Below, one piece after another: positions 54,119-62,708 of a stretch of DNA of 64,000 nt. How positions within the stretch are numbered: the stretch's first letter is position 1; each line of letters begins with the position of its first letter. Position numbers and translations under genes: made by a program. The notes under the pieces were generated by a model that saw only the letters and a list, made by a program, of their open reading frames with translations, made no database searches and was not told where the DNA came from. Source of the stretch: CAZIUL01 sp964542475 (GTDB taxonomy: Bacteria > Planctomycetota > B15-G4 > CAYZWU01); the NCBI GenBank assembly GCA_964542475.1, contig CAZIUL010000013.1, positions 1 through 64,000 of the forward strand, in the 5' to 3' direction.

Positions 54119-55267
54119 TCAAGGAACTATTTCAACGGCCACCGGGTTCGACACCAAGCCAAAGGGCCCGTAGAGCGTGTATGCGAAGTATAGCGTTATA
54201 CCCGCGGAGCCCGGGGGCAGGGGGCCGAAGGTGTCCATCTTCGCCGCGGCCTGACCGGAAGGGTCCAGCACGCCGTAGAAGTCCACCAAGACAGGGGTGT
54301 TGGCCATCTTGAACACAAGGCCGGTAAAAACATCCCAGTTGAGTGGAAGGGTCTGCCCGCCGGGAAGGGGAAAGCCGGGAGTCGTTCCGGTTGCGCTGCC
54401 AAGCAAAAAGTAGTTGCGACCCGCGTATTCCGTTCCAGCGGCCAGTGTAAAATTGACCTCCCCGCCGGTGCTCTCCGAAAGGGTGTCGACGTCGGCTGCC
54501 AGGATTTCGACAGGTTCATAGCGGTATATCTTTTGGGCTCCCCGGTCCGCCACAAAGAGGTCGTCTCCGATGAAAGTGATTCCCCGGGGCCATTCGGTGA
54601 TGATGGGAATCTCTTCGATGAGATCGAGATCGGAATCGAACTGATAGACCTTGTCCACCGCCTGGAAGGCCACGAACAGGTTGTCATTGTGCCAGGCGAC
54701 ACCGTACGTGGGGGTCGCTGAGATGTTTGTGCCCGTGTCCACCGTGACGGAAAGGGTTCCGGCGACCTGATAGGTGATCGCATCGATCTGGGTAATTACC
54801 GAGGTGAGAACACCGTTCGCCCCGCTCGCATAATAGGAGACCAGTATGTTCGATCCATCGAAACCCAGCCCCATGACCGACCCCAGATCGGAGGACAGGT
54901 AGCCTGAGGTGGAGCCGTTGGACGGATTCATTTCCCGCAAGTACTTGTGCGAGGCGCTCGTGCCGTTTGCGAAGACGATCATGCTTCCATTGAAGGTAAC
55001 GCCGCTGTTGAAATTGCTGGGCGTGTTGAAGCCGTTCAAATTCGTCCCCGTTAGGTCTACGATTTCGATCGTGTCCGGACTGGCGTTGTTCAGAACGAGG
55101 AGATTGGTCCCGTCCGATCCGATGTTCAGAATGTCGTAGCCTGTCATGTCGATCGTTTCCTTCAGCGTGTAGGATGTCGCCAGAGCATCCGAATCGTAGA
55201 TCAGCGGGCTGAACACCAGGATTGCAACAATAAGAAACGCACGCTTCATGCCTTTTCTAATGGTCAT
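54119..55267 (-). CDS. Secreted beta-propeller-like protein with shared C-terminal domain
   Basis: The 382-residue product has a signal peptide (start MTIRKGMKRAFLIVAILVF) and a middle region (about 30-265) with repeated short strands (FDGSNILVSYY, HNDNLFVAF, FIGDDLFVADRG, QKIYRYE) that resemble NHL/6-bladed propeller proteins. The last 115 residues (LSESTGGEVNFTLAAGTEY, LPLNWDVFTGLVF) form the same domain that ends the C1A protease at 12.3 kb. Function is unknown; the end domain may attach it to the cell surface or a secretion system. It is transcribed toward repeat copy 6. Confidence 0.65.
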   Translation of the reverse strand: MTIRKGMKRAFLIVAILVFSPLIYDSDALATSYTLKETIDMTGYDILNIGSDGTNLLVLNNASPDTIEIVDLTGTNLNGFNTPSNFNSGVTFNGSMIVFANGTSASHKYLREMNPSNGSTSGYLSSDLGSVMGLGFDGSNILVSYYASGANGVLTSVITQIDAITYQVAGTLSVTVDTGTNISATPTYGVAWHNDNLFVAFQAVDKVYQFDSDLDLIEEIPIITEWPRGITFIGDDLFVADRGAQKIYRYEPVEILAADVDTLSESTGGEVNFTLAAGTEYAGRNYFLLGSATGTTPGFPLPGGQTLPLNWDVFTGLVFKMANTPVLVDFYGVLDPSGQAAAKMDTFGPLPPGSAGITLYFAYTLYGPFGLVSNPVAVEIVP

Positions 55268-55466
55268 TTTTTTGCTCCTTTATTGATAGAGAGATTCCAT
55301 CCACCCGATCAACAGCTCTTGCTGTTTATACTACCTGATCTGTCAGGAAAACGCATGGATCATATCCACACGAGTTGTTGTTGATCTGTTTTCCTCCGGC
55401 ATTTGCCGCCTTGTTCGTCCAATCTTAACAAAACATACTAATATAAATCAATACCTTAGCCAGGTT

Positions 55467-55532
55467 AGCTCGCATATTTCATCCTCATCCACTTCGCCAC
55501 CTCGCAACGAAGAGTATGAAATATGCGAGGCT
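55467..55532. repeat. Dispersed intergenic repeat, copy 7, palindromic form
   Basis: Its ends are inverted copies: GCTCGCATATTTCATCCTC at the left, then CACCTCGCAACGAAGAGTAT and GAAATATGCGAGG at the right. The centre contains CCTCGCAACGA as in copies 5 and 6. The whole would fold into a hairpin of about 19 bp. The right arm contains or abuts the start of the ECF sigma gene. Confidence 0.8.
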
Positions 55533-56281
55533 ATGACAAGCGTATGAAAGATCCACCAGCTCCCGGTCCTCGAGAATTTACCACCACGCACTGGAGCGTG
55601 GTGGTGGCAGCCAAGCCCGATGAGGCGAGCCGGACCCGTGCTCGATGCGCGCTCGAGGAGCTTTGCAGGGCTTACTGGTATCCCCTCTATGCCTTCGTGC
55701 GCTGCCGCGGGTATTCCACGGACGACGCCCAGGACCTGACGCAGTCCTTTTTTACCCGGATCATCGAGAAGGGCGGTTTGGCCTTCGCGGACCCTGAGCT
55801 GGGCCGGTTTCGCTCCTACCTTTTGGGCGCCATGAAACATTTCTTGGCCAATGAATGGCATCGCGCCCGGACACAGAAACGCGGCGGCGGCGCGACCTTC
55901 CTCGATCTGGACGCGCTCGACCCGGAAGCTCGTTACGCTCTGGAACCTGCCCAGTCGACCGATCCCGATGCGAGCTTCGACAGGGAATGGGCCCGGGAAT
56001 CGATCGCGAGGGCCATGGAAAAGCTGCGAGCCGAATCAGAAACCCGCGGCAAGGGCGAGCTGTTCGATGCGCTCAAGGGGAGCCTTGCCGGCGAGGGACC
56101 GGACCGGAGTAAAGCCGCCGAGCGGCTCGGAATGACCGATGGCGCGGTGAAGGCGGCGGTGCATCGGCTGCGGCAGCGCTTTCGGGAACTTCTGCGAGCC
56201 GGAATTGCGGAAACAGTCGCCGATCCATCGGAGGTCGACTTCGAAATGCGCCACCTCGTGAACGCTCTCCGGAGAAAATAA
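55523..56281 (+). CDS. ECF-type RNA polymerase sigma factor (kinase-associated)
   Basis: The 252-residue protein begins with FTTTHWSVVVAAK and has sigma region 2 (about 40-110, DDAQDLTQSFFTRIIEKG) and region 4-like helices (about 195-240, RSKAAERLGMTDGAVKAAVHRLR). This long-spacer group is common in Planctomycetota and Verrucomicrobiota next to Ser/Thr kinases. ATG at 55523 lies inside repeat copy 7; ATG at 55544 is an equally plausible start. It precedes a Ser/Thr kinase gene by 90 bp; together they likely form a sensor-regulator pair. Confidence 0.88.
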   Translation: MRGYDKRMKDPPAPGPREFTTTHWSVVVAAKPDEASRTRARCALEELCRAYWYPLYAFVRCRGYSTDDAQDLTQSFFTRIIEKGGLAFADPELGRFRSYLLGAMKHFLANEWHRARTQKRGGGATFLDLDALDPEARYALEPAQSTDPDASFDREWARESIARAMEKLRAESETRGKGELFDALKGSLAGEGPDRSKAAERLGMTDGAVKAAVHRLRQRFRELLRAGIAETVADPSEVDFEMRHLVNALRRK

Positions 56282-56371
56282 ATATTTATTCCGTAACCGT
56301 GGGGCGGAGTTCTTTCAGGAAGTAGTGAAAGACATCCTGGAAATCAGTGAAAACCGTCTGGAGCCTGACCC

Positions 56372-59041
56372 ATGAGCAATTCGAGTTCTCCAACCTGCAC
56401 CCGGTGCGGCGCGCCGATTCCGGCGGACGCGACGGATATGTTTTGTCCCGCTTGCCTCATGTCAGAGGCCATCGAAGCCCCGGGCGAGACGGTCTCGTCG
56501 AAGGCGCCCGGCCAATCGCCTGACCCGAGTGAATCCCCGGAGTTCCCTCGTGAGTTCGGCGGATACCGGCTGCTTGGATTGCTCGGCACCGGCGGCATGG
56601 GCACGGTTTACGAAGCCGAACAACTTGCCACCGGGCGCCGTGTCGCCTTGAAAATGCTCGCGCAGCAGCTTGATTCGCCGGAGATGCGCCAGCGGTTTCT
56701 CCGCGAAGGCCGTCTCGCCGCGAGCGTCAACCATCCGAACAGCCTATACATTTTCGGGTCCGAGGAGATCGAAGGCGCCCCGGTGATCACCATGGAGATT
56801 GCCGGAAGCGGCAACCTCAAGGACAAACTCAAGAAGCGCGGCCCTTTGCCGGTAAAGTCGGCGGTCGACGCGATCCTCGACGTGATCTCCGGATTGGAAG
56901 CCGCTTACGCGGTCGGGGTGCTGCACCGCGATGTCAAGCCGGCCAACTGTTTCGTCAACCCGGACGGTTCGGTGAAGGTGGGCGATTTCGGGCTTTCGGT
57001 GTCAACACTGGCGAGGGACGACTCCTATGTCACGGCCACCGGCGTCATCATGGGTACCCCGGCTTACGCACCGCCCGAACAGCTTCTCGGCAACGAACTG
57101 GACGTGCGCGCCGACATCTATTCCGTGGGAGCGACGCTGTTCACCCTCATCACCGGCAAGGCGCCCATCGAGGGAAAGAACGCGGTGCAGGTCGTGGCCA
57201 ACGCCATCAACCAGAAGCCGAAAACGCTGAGCGATCTGCGTGAAGACGTACCGCCCGGCCTCGAGCGGGCGGTGGCCCGCTGCCTCGCCAAAGAACGATC
57301 GGGGCGCTACGACAGCTACAGCTCGCTTCGCAATGCGCTTTTGCCTTTCAGTTCCAGGGAACCGGAACCAGCGTCGCTGACGGTCCGTGCGTCAGCCGGC
57401 TGGATCGATTACTTGATCGCCTTTTTGGTTCCTTATGTGCCTATCATGCTCTCCATCGGTGGGGAAAAGTTTCATGTTGATCCCCTTTTGGAACGTACCC
57501 TGTATTCGGCAAGATACTACTTCGCGGTCCTCATCTTCGGTTTCCTTTACTTCAGTATCGTTGAGGGGATTTGGGGTGCCGGCCTCGGCAAGCGGCTCAA
57601 GGGGTTGCGTGTTGTCCGCACCAACGGCCGGTCGCCCGGCATCGGACGGGCGCTGATCCGGATTCTCATTCCCATTGGCTGTATTGAAGTCGTGAGAATT
57701 CCCTTCTTGATGGCGACGATTTCCATCGCTCACATCAACGAGTGGACGGGGAGTCACACGTTGCTATACATTGGTGCATGCAATGTCTGCCCTTGGATTC
57801 CGGTTTTGCTTATATGGAGAGTGCGGCGCGAAAACGGGTTTGCCACCTTCTGGGACCTTGCCAGCGGAACAAGGGTGGTGGTGAAGCCGAAGGGCACCGA
57901 GCGGCCGTCGATCGAGCTTGCAGCGCAACCGGAAATTCCCGGCGGGGGTGCGGAACCGCTTGGCCCTTACCATATCATTAAAGAGATGGTTCCTGGAAAA
58001 TGGATCGTCGCCACCGATCCCGTGCTGCGCCGCCGGGTCTGGCTGCTGCGGCGAGCTTCATCGGAACCTTCAATTGCTCGACGAAATCTCGCCCGGTCCG
58101 GCCGTCTGCGCTGGTTGCAAAAGGTGGAGGCGCGCGAGGCCGTCTGGGATGCTTTTGAGGCGACCCGGGGAGCAGCCTTTTCCAGCCTGGTCGAAGGCGG
58201 GAAACCTGTGCCCTGGGGAACCCTGCGCCATTGGCTCCATGACCTGGCGTCTGAGCTGTGGGCTGCGAAAGGGGATCTGACCATGCCCGCCGAGCTGAGC
58301 CTCGATCACGTATGGATCACCGCGAAAGGGCACGCCGTCCTGCTCGACGAACCATGGCCCGATACCAAGACACCCTCCGACCGCATTCCTGTTGGAGACC
58401 TCGCTGGCCAACAAGGTTTCCTGAACGCTGTCGCCACTTACGTGGAATCAACCAGCCTCCCCCTTCATGCCAGGCCGGTGTTGAAGAATCTTGAGGATGG
58501 GAAGTTCGAAAAAATCAGCTTCCTCACCGGCACCCTGCGCGGACTCCTGCAAAAACCCGCCGAGGTCAGCAAGGGGATTCGAGCCGGGTCTATCTTCATG
58601 CTGCCTTTCTATGTTTGGATCCTATTTTTTGTCGGATCCTGTCAAGGGGCAGAATGGCTCTACGAGGTTATTGGGGACTCTGTGGCATGGATCGCCATGA
58701 CGGCTGCCATGCTGGTGCTGGCCGGTAACGCTGTGATTCAAATCCTTGAACTGCCGTTCCGCACCACCTTCAGTTTTTCCATTTTCAGGCTGGCAATGGT
58801 CAACGACAAGGGAGAGCCCGCCGCAATGTCACAGCTTCTTTTACGCTGGGCGATCGTCTGGCTTCCGCTGACCATTCCTATAACGCTCGCTGTTCTGCTG
58901 TTTGAAAAAGCGGAAGTCATCGCATTCATCTCCGCTCTTGTGTTGTTTCTCCTGTGGATCGGCGCGGCGGTCTATGCTGTTTTTCATTCCAACCGCGGAC
59001 TGCACGACCGGTTGGCCGGCATCTGGGTGGTGCGGCGATGA
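56372..59041 (+). CDS. Ser/Thr protein kinase with zinc ribbon and RDD membrane domains
   Basis: The 889-residue protein starts with a C-x2-C ... C-x2-C zinc ribbon (about 9-31). A Hanks kinase domain follows at about 58-325 with GTGGMGTVYEA, VALKML (Lys), HRDVKPANC and DFGLS, though PPEQ replaces the usual APE-like motif. Two RDD membrane domains flank an inner helical region: one at about 342-500 (AGWIDYLIAFLV) and one at about 735-889, ending RGLHDRLAGIWVV. RDD domains are of unknown role, perhaps sensing or transport. It is encoded after an ECF sigma factor and may phosphorylate it. Beginning and end agree with normal gene limits. Confidence 0.85.
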   Translation: MSNSSSPTCTRCGAPIPADATDMFCPACLMSEAIEAPGETVSSKAPGQSPDPSESPEFPREFGGYRLLGLLGTGGMGTVYEAEQLATGRRVALKMLAQQLDSPEMRQRFLREGRLAASVNHPNSLYIFGSEEIEGAPVITMEIAGSGNLKDKLKKRGPLPVKSAVDAILDVISGLEAAYAVGVLHRDVKPANCFVNPDGSVKVGDFGLSVSTLARDDSYVTATGVIMGTPAYAPPEQLLGNELDVRADIYSVGATLFTLITGKAPIEGKNAVQVVANAINQKPKTLSDLREDVPPGLERAVARCLAKERSGRYDSYSSLRNALLPFSSREPEPASLTVRASAGWIDYLIAFLVPYVPIMLSIGGEKFHVDPLLERTLYSARYYFAVLIFGFLYFSIVEGIWGAGLGKRLKGLRVVRTNGRSPGIGRALIRILIPIGCIEVVRIPFLMATISIAHINEWTGSHTLLYIGACNVCPWIPVLLIWRVRRENGFATFWDLASGTRVVVKPKGTERPSIELAAQPEIPGGGAEPLGPYHIIKEMVPGKWIVATDPVLRRRVWLLRRASSEPSIARRNLARSGRLRWLQKVEAREAVWDAFEATRGAAFSSLVEGGKPVPWGTLRHWLHDLASELWAAKGDLTMPAELSLDHVWITAKGHAVLLDEPWPDTKTPSDRIPVGDLAGQQGFLNAVATYVESTSLPLHARPVLKNLEDGKFEKISFLTGTLRGLLQKPAEVSKGIRAGSIFMLPFYVWILFFVGSCQGAEWLYEVIGDSVAWIAMTAAMLVLAGNAVIQILELPFRTTFSFSIFRLAMVNDKGEPAAMSQLLLRWAIVWLPLTIPITLAVLLFEKAEVIAFISALVLFLLWIGAAVYAVFHSNRGLHDRLAGIWVVRR

Positions 59042-59145
59042 TTCGGGGGGCGCCTTGCCCGCTTGTTTCACGTTGATGAGAGAAATACATTGAACTTATC
59101 GAAAATCAGAATTACGCAACCACGGATGTTACCCTTTTCCTAACC

Positions 59146-61380
59146 TCATCCACTATCTATCGAATCTAATAAATTCAACGCATCTTCCAAAGCTAGCGAG
59201 TTATTCCCATATACCATGTCCAGCAACTCTTCAGATAAAAAGCTATCGTATTTCTCTAACGATTTTCCCTTATAATTGGAAGCCAGTTCTGTTTCAGATG
59301 GTGGATTTTTCAAGATATTAAGGAAAAAATCACGGACTTTCTCGATTGACACCTTTTCAAAAACAAGCGCAATGTCTTCGTCTGCAACGGTAAATTCACC
59401 ATAATAATGTGCAAGTCCCCAAAGGGCCAGGTTAATTCGTGATCCTGTCCAGGTAAACCAAATAACATCAGGGCCGATTTGTAAAAAGGGTCGACCCTGG
59501 ATACCGGCTTCTTTCCCTGCATTTCTGGCATAGGTAAGTATCTTCTTGGCTGTAGGATCAAGATATATCGGCTCATCCTCGGAAAACAGAAGGTCATGCA
59601 TTTTCTGGCGAACTTTCGGATGAACATCCGGACCGGCTGCCGGAGGGAAAAACGGTAAGCGTCCGCTACGGGAAGGTGTTACTGTTATCTCTTTGCGATC
59701 TGGATTGACATCAAGGATCTTCCAGCGTTTTCCTGCTAGGATTAGATAACTATCGATTTGATGAATTGGAAGTTGCCAAATGCTGCCGATGTTCTTGCCG
59801 TTGTGAATAACTCGGAGTTCTTCACTGGTTTTAAATGCAGAATAAAAATCAAATTTATTAACAATTTTCTCGCCGACTAACCCAAGGATCAAGGTTTTTT
59901 CCGGTGTCTGTTCGATCAAGTCTTTTTCACCAATAACACGCAAAACCTTAATAAATGTTCTTTTACCAATGTTCGTGAAAGATCCCCTTGTAACGAGCAT
60001 GTCAAAAATATTATCCGCAGTGGCACCGCCATGTTCAGCAATAAGGCTGAGGATTTGCTGGATAAGTGTGGAAAAATGAAAGCGGTTGATTTCCGGTGGT
60101 TCACACCATTTCTCAAACATTAACTCTGACATCGCCAGGGCTTGTAAGAAATTCTTGTGTAAACGGTCAATTAGTCCCGTTTTAGCATCCGGTTCAAGCT
60201 CCTCCACAAACATCCGCATTATCGATGGTTGGTTTTCATGGCGTCCGCTTCGTCCAATTCGCTGTGATACAGATGACACCGACCAGGGACAGTCTATTTG
60301 ACCTACAATCGATACGTTCCCGACATCGATTCCCATCTCCAGCGTTGTGGAGCAGAATACCGCAGTAGGTCTATCCGATTTCAGCTCTTCTTCAGCATCT
60401 TCCCTGATCGCCTTGGAAAGAGAACCATGATGAATGGAAAACTGATGAAGATCACGATGTTGACGAGACCTGAGCATCACCTGGTTAGCATAACTTTCAA
60501 GCTTGGCCTTACTGTTGCCAAAGATGAGAGCTGTTTTGCCTTTGAACAGGTTGTAAAGATCTTCAAGTAGACCTTGACTGAAATCATCAAGCCCGGCTTC
60601 GTCATGTTCAAATACAATGTCTGCCTTTTTTGTATCATCAGTATTGGGTTTCTTAGCGGTCAAATAACCATGCAGCCTGAATTTAAGAGATTTATCTTCA
60701 CCTTCATCCGAGATCAGGGATATGTTTTCCGATTCTCTTGGTAAAAGCCATTTCCTGGAAAGATCCATATCTCCAAGAGTGGCTGACAAGCCTATCAATC
60801 GGATAGAATATCGAGTCATTTGAGATAATCTGCTTATTAAACTCTTCAAATGAGCGCCACGCTCAACACCAATAAACGAATGCATTTCATCAATTACAAT
60901 AAATTCTAATTGACCAAAAATATCGTTGAGGCGGTTTGAACGATTTACAAACATTGATTCAATTGACTCGGGTGTAATGAGGAGAACGCCTTTGGGGATT
61001 TTCAGGAACTCTTTTTTGGATGATCCGGTGACATCACCATGCCATTTGAATACCGGGATTTCCGCCCGCTTGCAAAGTTCTTCAAGCCTCCTGAATTGGT
61101 CATTGATAAGCGCTTTCAAGGGACCTACATAGAGAGCTTTAACACCTGTATCTTCCGATTCGCATATTTTGGAAAGGATTGGTAAAAATGCGGCTTCGGT
61201 CTTTCCTCCGGCAGTTTTAGCTGAAACGATAATGTGTTTATCACTGGTAATGACCCCTCGAATTGAATCAACTTGAATTGGACGCAAATTCGTCCATCGC
61301 ATCGCATACAGTTCTTCTTGGATCTTCCTGTGAAGGAGGCCAAATGCTATGGGTTGTTGCTGGCTGCCGGCATTATCCAT
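59146..61380 (-). CDS. Lhr-like DEAD/DEAH helicase, BrxHI-like
   Basis: The 744-residue SF2 helicase has LRPIQVDSI (Q-motif-like), SAKTAGGKTEAAFLP (Walker A), VIDEMHSFIG (motif II), LIGLSATLGD (motif III) and SQRIGRSGRH (motif VI). A winged-helix/Lhr-type C-terminal region follows (about 440-740). This is the arrangement of BrxHI, the helicase of type 2 BREX, and of related DNA-unwinding helicases. The gene begins two bases after the ATPase stop, as in BREX and Ter islands. It probably acts with the ATPase on invading or damaged DNA. Confidence 0.88.
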   Translation of the reverse strand: MDNAGSQQQPIAFGLLHRKIQEELYAMRWTNLRPIQVDSIRGVITSDKHIIVSAKTAGGKTEAAFLPILSKICESEDTGVKALYVGPLKALINDQFRRLEELCKRAEIPVFKWHGDVTGSSKKEFLKIPKGVLLITPESIESMFVNRSNRLNDIFGQLEFIVIDEMHSFIGVERGAHLKSLISRLSQMTRYSIRLIGLSATLGDMDLSRKWLLPRESENISLISDEGEDKSLKFRLHGYLTAKKPNTDDTKKADIVFEHDEAGLDDFSQGLLEDLYNLFKGKTALIFGNSKAKLESYANQVMLRSRQHRDLHQFSIHHGSLSKAIREDAEEELKSDRPTAVFCSTTLEMGIDVGNVSIVGQIDCPWSVSSVSQRIGRSGRHENQPSIMRMFVEELEPDAKTGLIDRLHKNFLQALAMSELMFEKWCEPPEINRFHFSTLIQQILSLIAEHGGATADNIFDMLVTRGSFTNIGKRTFIKVLRVIGEKDLIEQTPEKTLILGLVGEKIVNKFDFYSAFKTSEELRVIHNGKNIGSIWQLPIHQIDSYLILAGKRWKILDVNPDRKEITVTPSRSGRLPFFPPAAGPDVHPKVRQKMHDLLFSEDEPIYLDPTAKKILTYARNAGKEAGIQGRPFLQIGPDVIWFTWTGSRINLALWGLAHYYGEFTVADEDIALVFEKVSIEKVRDFFLNILKNPPSETELASNYKGKSLEKYDSFLSEELLDMVYGNNSLALEDALNLLDSIDSG

Positions 61381-61382
61381 AA

Positions 61383-62708
61383 TTACAGCTTGAATGAAGC
61401 CAAATCATCATCTTGACCTTGTTCATCTTCTCCAGGGTCTTCTAATTCGGAATCTATTGAAACTTCTATTTCTGTAGCTTCGATTAGGTTTTTCCAGTTG
61501 GTCCCGGGATTTTGCTCCAGGACAGAAAGAAACTGGACAAAAGATTTAACCGAATCTCTAGGGGTTTTGAAGTATTCGGCGCCTAAAACTTTGGAGCAAT
61601 GTTTCAAAAACGCGTGAATAGCCTCGTCTGGAATCAGATATTTCAAGGCATCGCCTGATGCAAAAACATTGCGAATGTTGTGTAAAAGGACGAACAAATC
61701 TTCAGGAGATAGATTGTCTAATCTAATCACCGGGCCAGAGAAATCTTTCAATTCGTCTTTCACAAAGATATTCTCAGCCAACCGAGTTGCCAAAGCCTCA
61801 TGACTGTGAAGTCCTCGGCGTTTGTCATCCAGGAATGCATCGGTTCCGGCAAAAATGAACCCGATTCCTTCAACATCACCTTGAAGGCAATTGTTCAGGA
61901 TGCGGAGGATCATCTCGTAATTGGAGTTCCTGGCTCTTGAATTATTCAAGCGGTGGGAGAGAACTCCCATTTCATCAAGGTTCACCAGAAGGCCGGTATA
62001 CCCAGCCATCTGAACAAAACGAGCAGTCAACTTGAGGTAGTCGTAGATATTTTGATCGTCAATGAAGGTGCGTACTCCCAAATCCTTTTTAGCATCGGTC
62101 TTGGTTGTATATTCACCTCGCAGCCATCGAATTGCCGAGGCCATCAAAATATCGTTCTGAGCCTGGAACCCCTCATAATACTTGTTTATGACTGTTGCGA
62201 AGTCATAACCACTAACATAATCTTGAAGTCGGCTGAGTAGCGAATAGACCTCCTTTGAAACGTCCTCACTAGATCCGTTTTTCTGACGGACTTCATGTTC
62301 CACATCAGAAATCCAGCGTTCGACAATGCTTGGTAATGCTCCTCCATTGGGCTTTGTTCGGGTAGCCATATTCTGCATCAATTCAGAATAAAGAGTACGG
62401 GCTTGTCCGGCACTTGCATGGAGTCTTCTGTCAGGCGTGATATCCGCCTGCACAACGACGAACTTTTTCTCAAGAGCAACCATCTGAGAGAGATTCAGAA
62501 AGAAGCTCTTGCCAGCCCCAAAACGTCCAATGATAAATCTGATGGCGGCGCTGCCATCTGAGATTCGATCTAGGTCGCGTAAAATGGCTCCAACCTCGTC
62601 TTTTCGACCAACCTGGATATGCCTGAGTCCAATTCGTGGTACAACACCTGCCTGGAGGGATTTTATTATCGCGTCCCTTTCTCTTCGTTTGATTTGGTTA
62701 CCCATCAT
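61383..62708 (-). CDS. brxD: BrxD-like P-loop ATPase (DUF2791)
   Basis: The 441-residue protein strongly resembles the BREX type 2 ATP-binding protein BrxD: the N-terminal RRERDAIIKSLQAGVVPRIG, Walker A IIGRFGAGKSFFLN, QADITPDRRLHASAGQARTL and Walker B GLLVNLDEMGVL are hallmarks. An acidic C-terminal tail (about 415-441) is present. It overlaps the TerB gene by 11 bases and is followed by the helicase gene after two bases. No PglX methyltransferase or PglZ phosphatase is in the window, so this may be a Ter-type variant rather than full BREX. Confidence 0.88.
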   Translation of the reverse strand: MMGNQIKRRERDAIIKSLQAGVVPRIGLRHIQVGRKDEVGAILRDLDRISDGSAAIRFIIGRFGAGKSFFLNLSQMVALEKKFVVVQADITPDRRLHASAGQARTLYSELMQNMATRTKPNGGALPSIVERWISDVEHEVRQKNGSSEDVSKEVYSLLSRLQDYVSGYDFATVINKYYEGFQAQNDILMASAIRWLRGEYTTKTDAKKDLGVRTFIDDQNIYDYLKLTARFVQMAGYTGLLVNLDEMGVLSHRLNNSRARNSNYEMILRILNNCLQGDVEGIGFIFAGTDAFLDDKRRGLHSHEALATRLAENIFVKDELKDFSGPVIRLDNLSPEDLFVLLHNIRNVFASGDALKYLIPDEAIHAFLKHCSKVLGAEYFKTPRDSVKSFVQFLSVLEQNPGTNWKNLIEATEIEVSIDSELEDPGEDEQGQDDDLASFKL

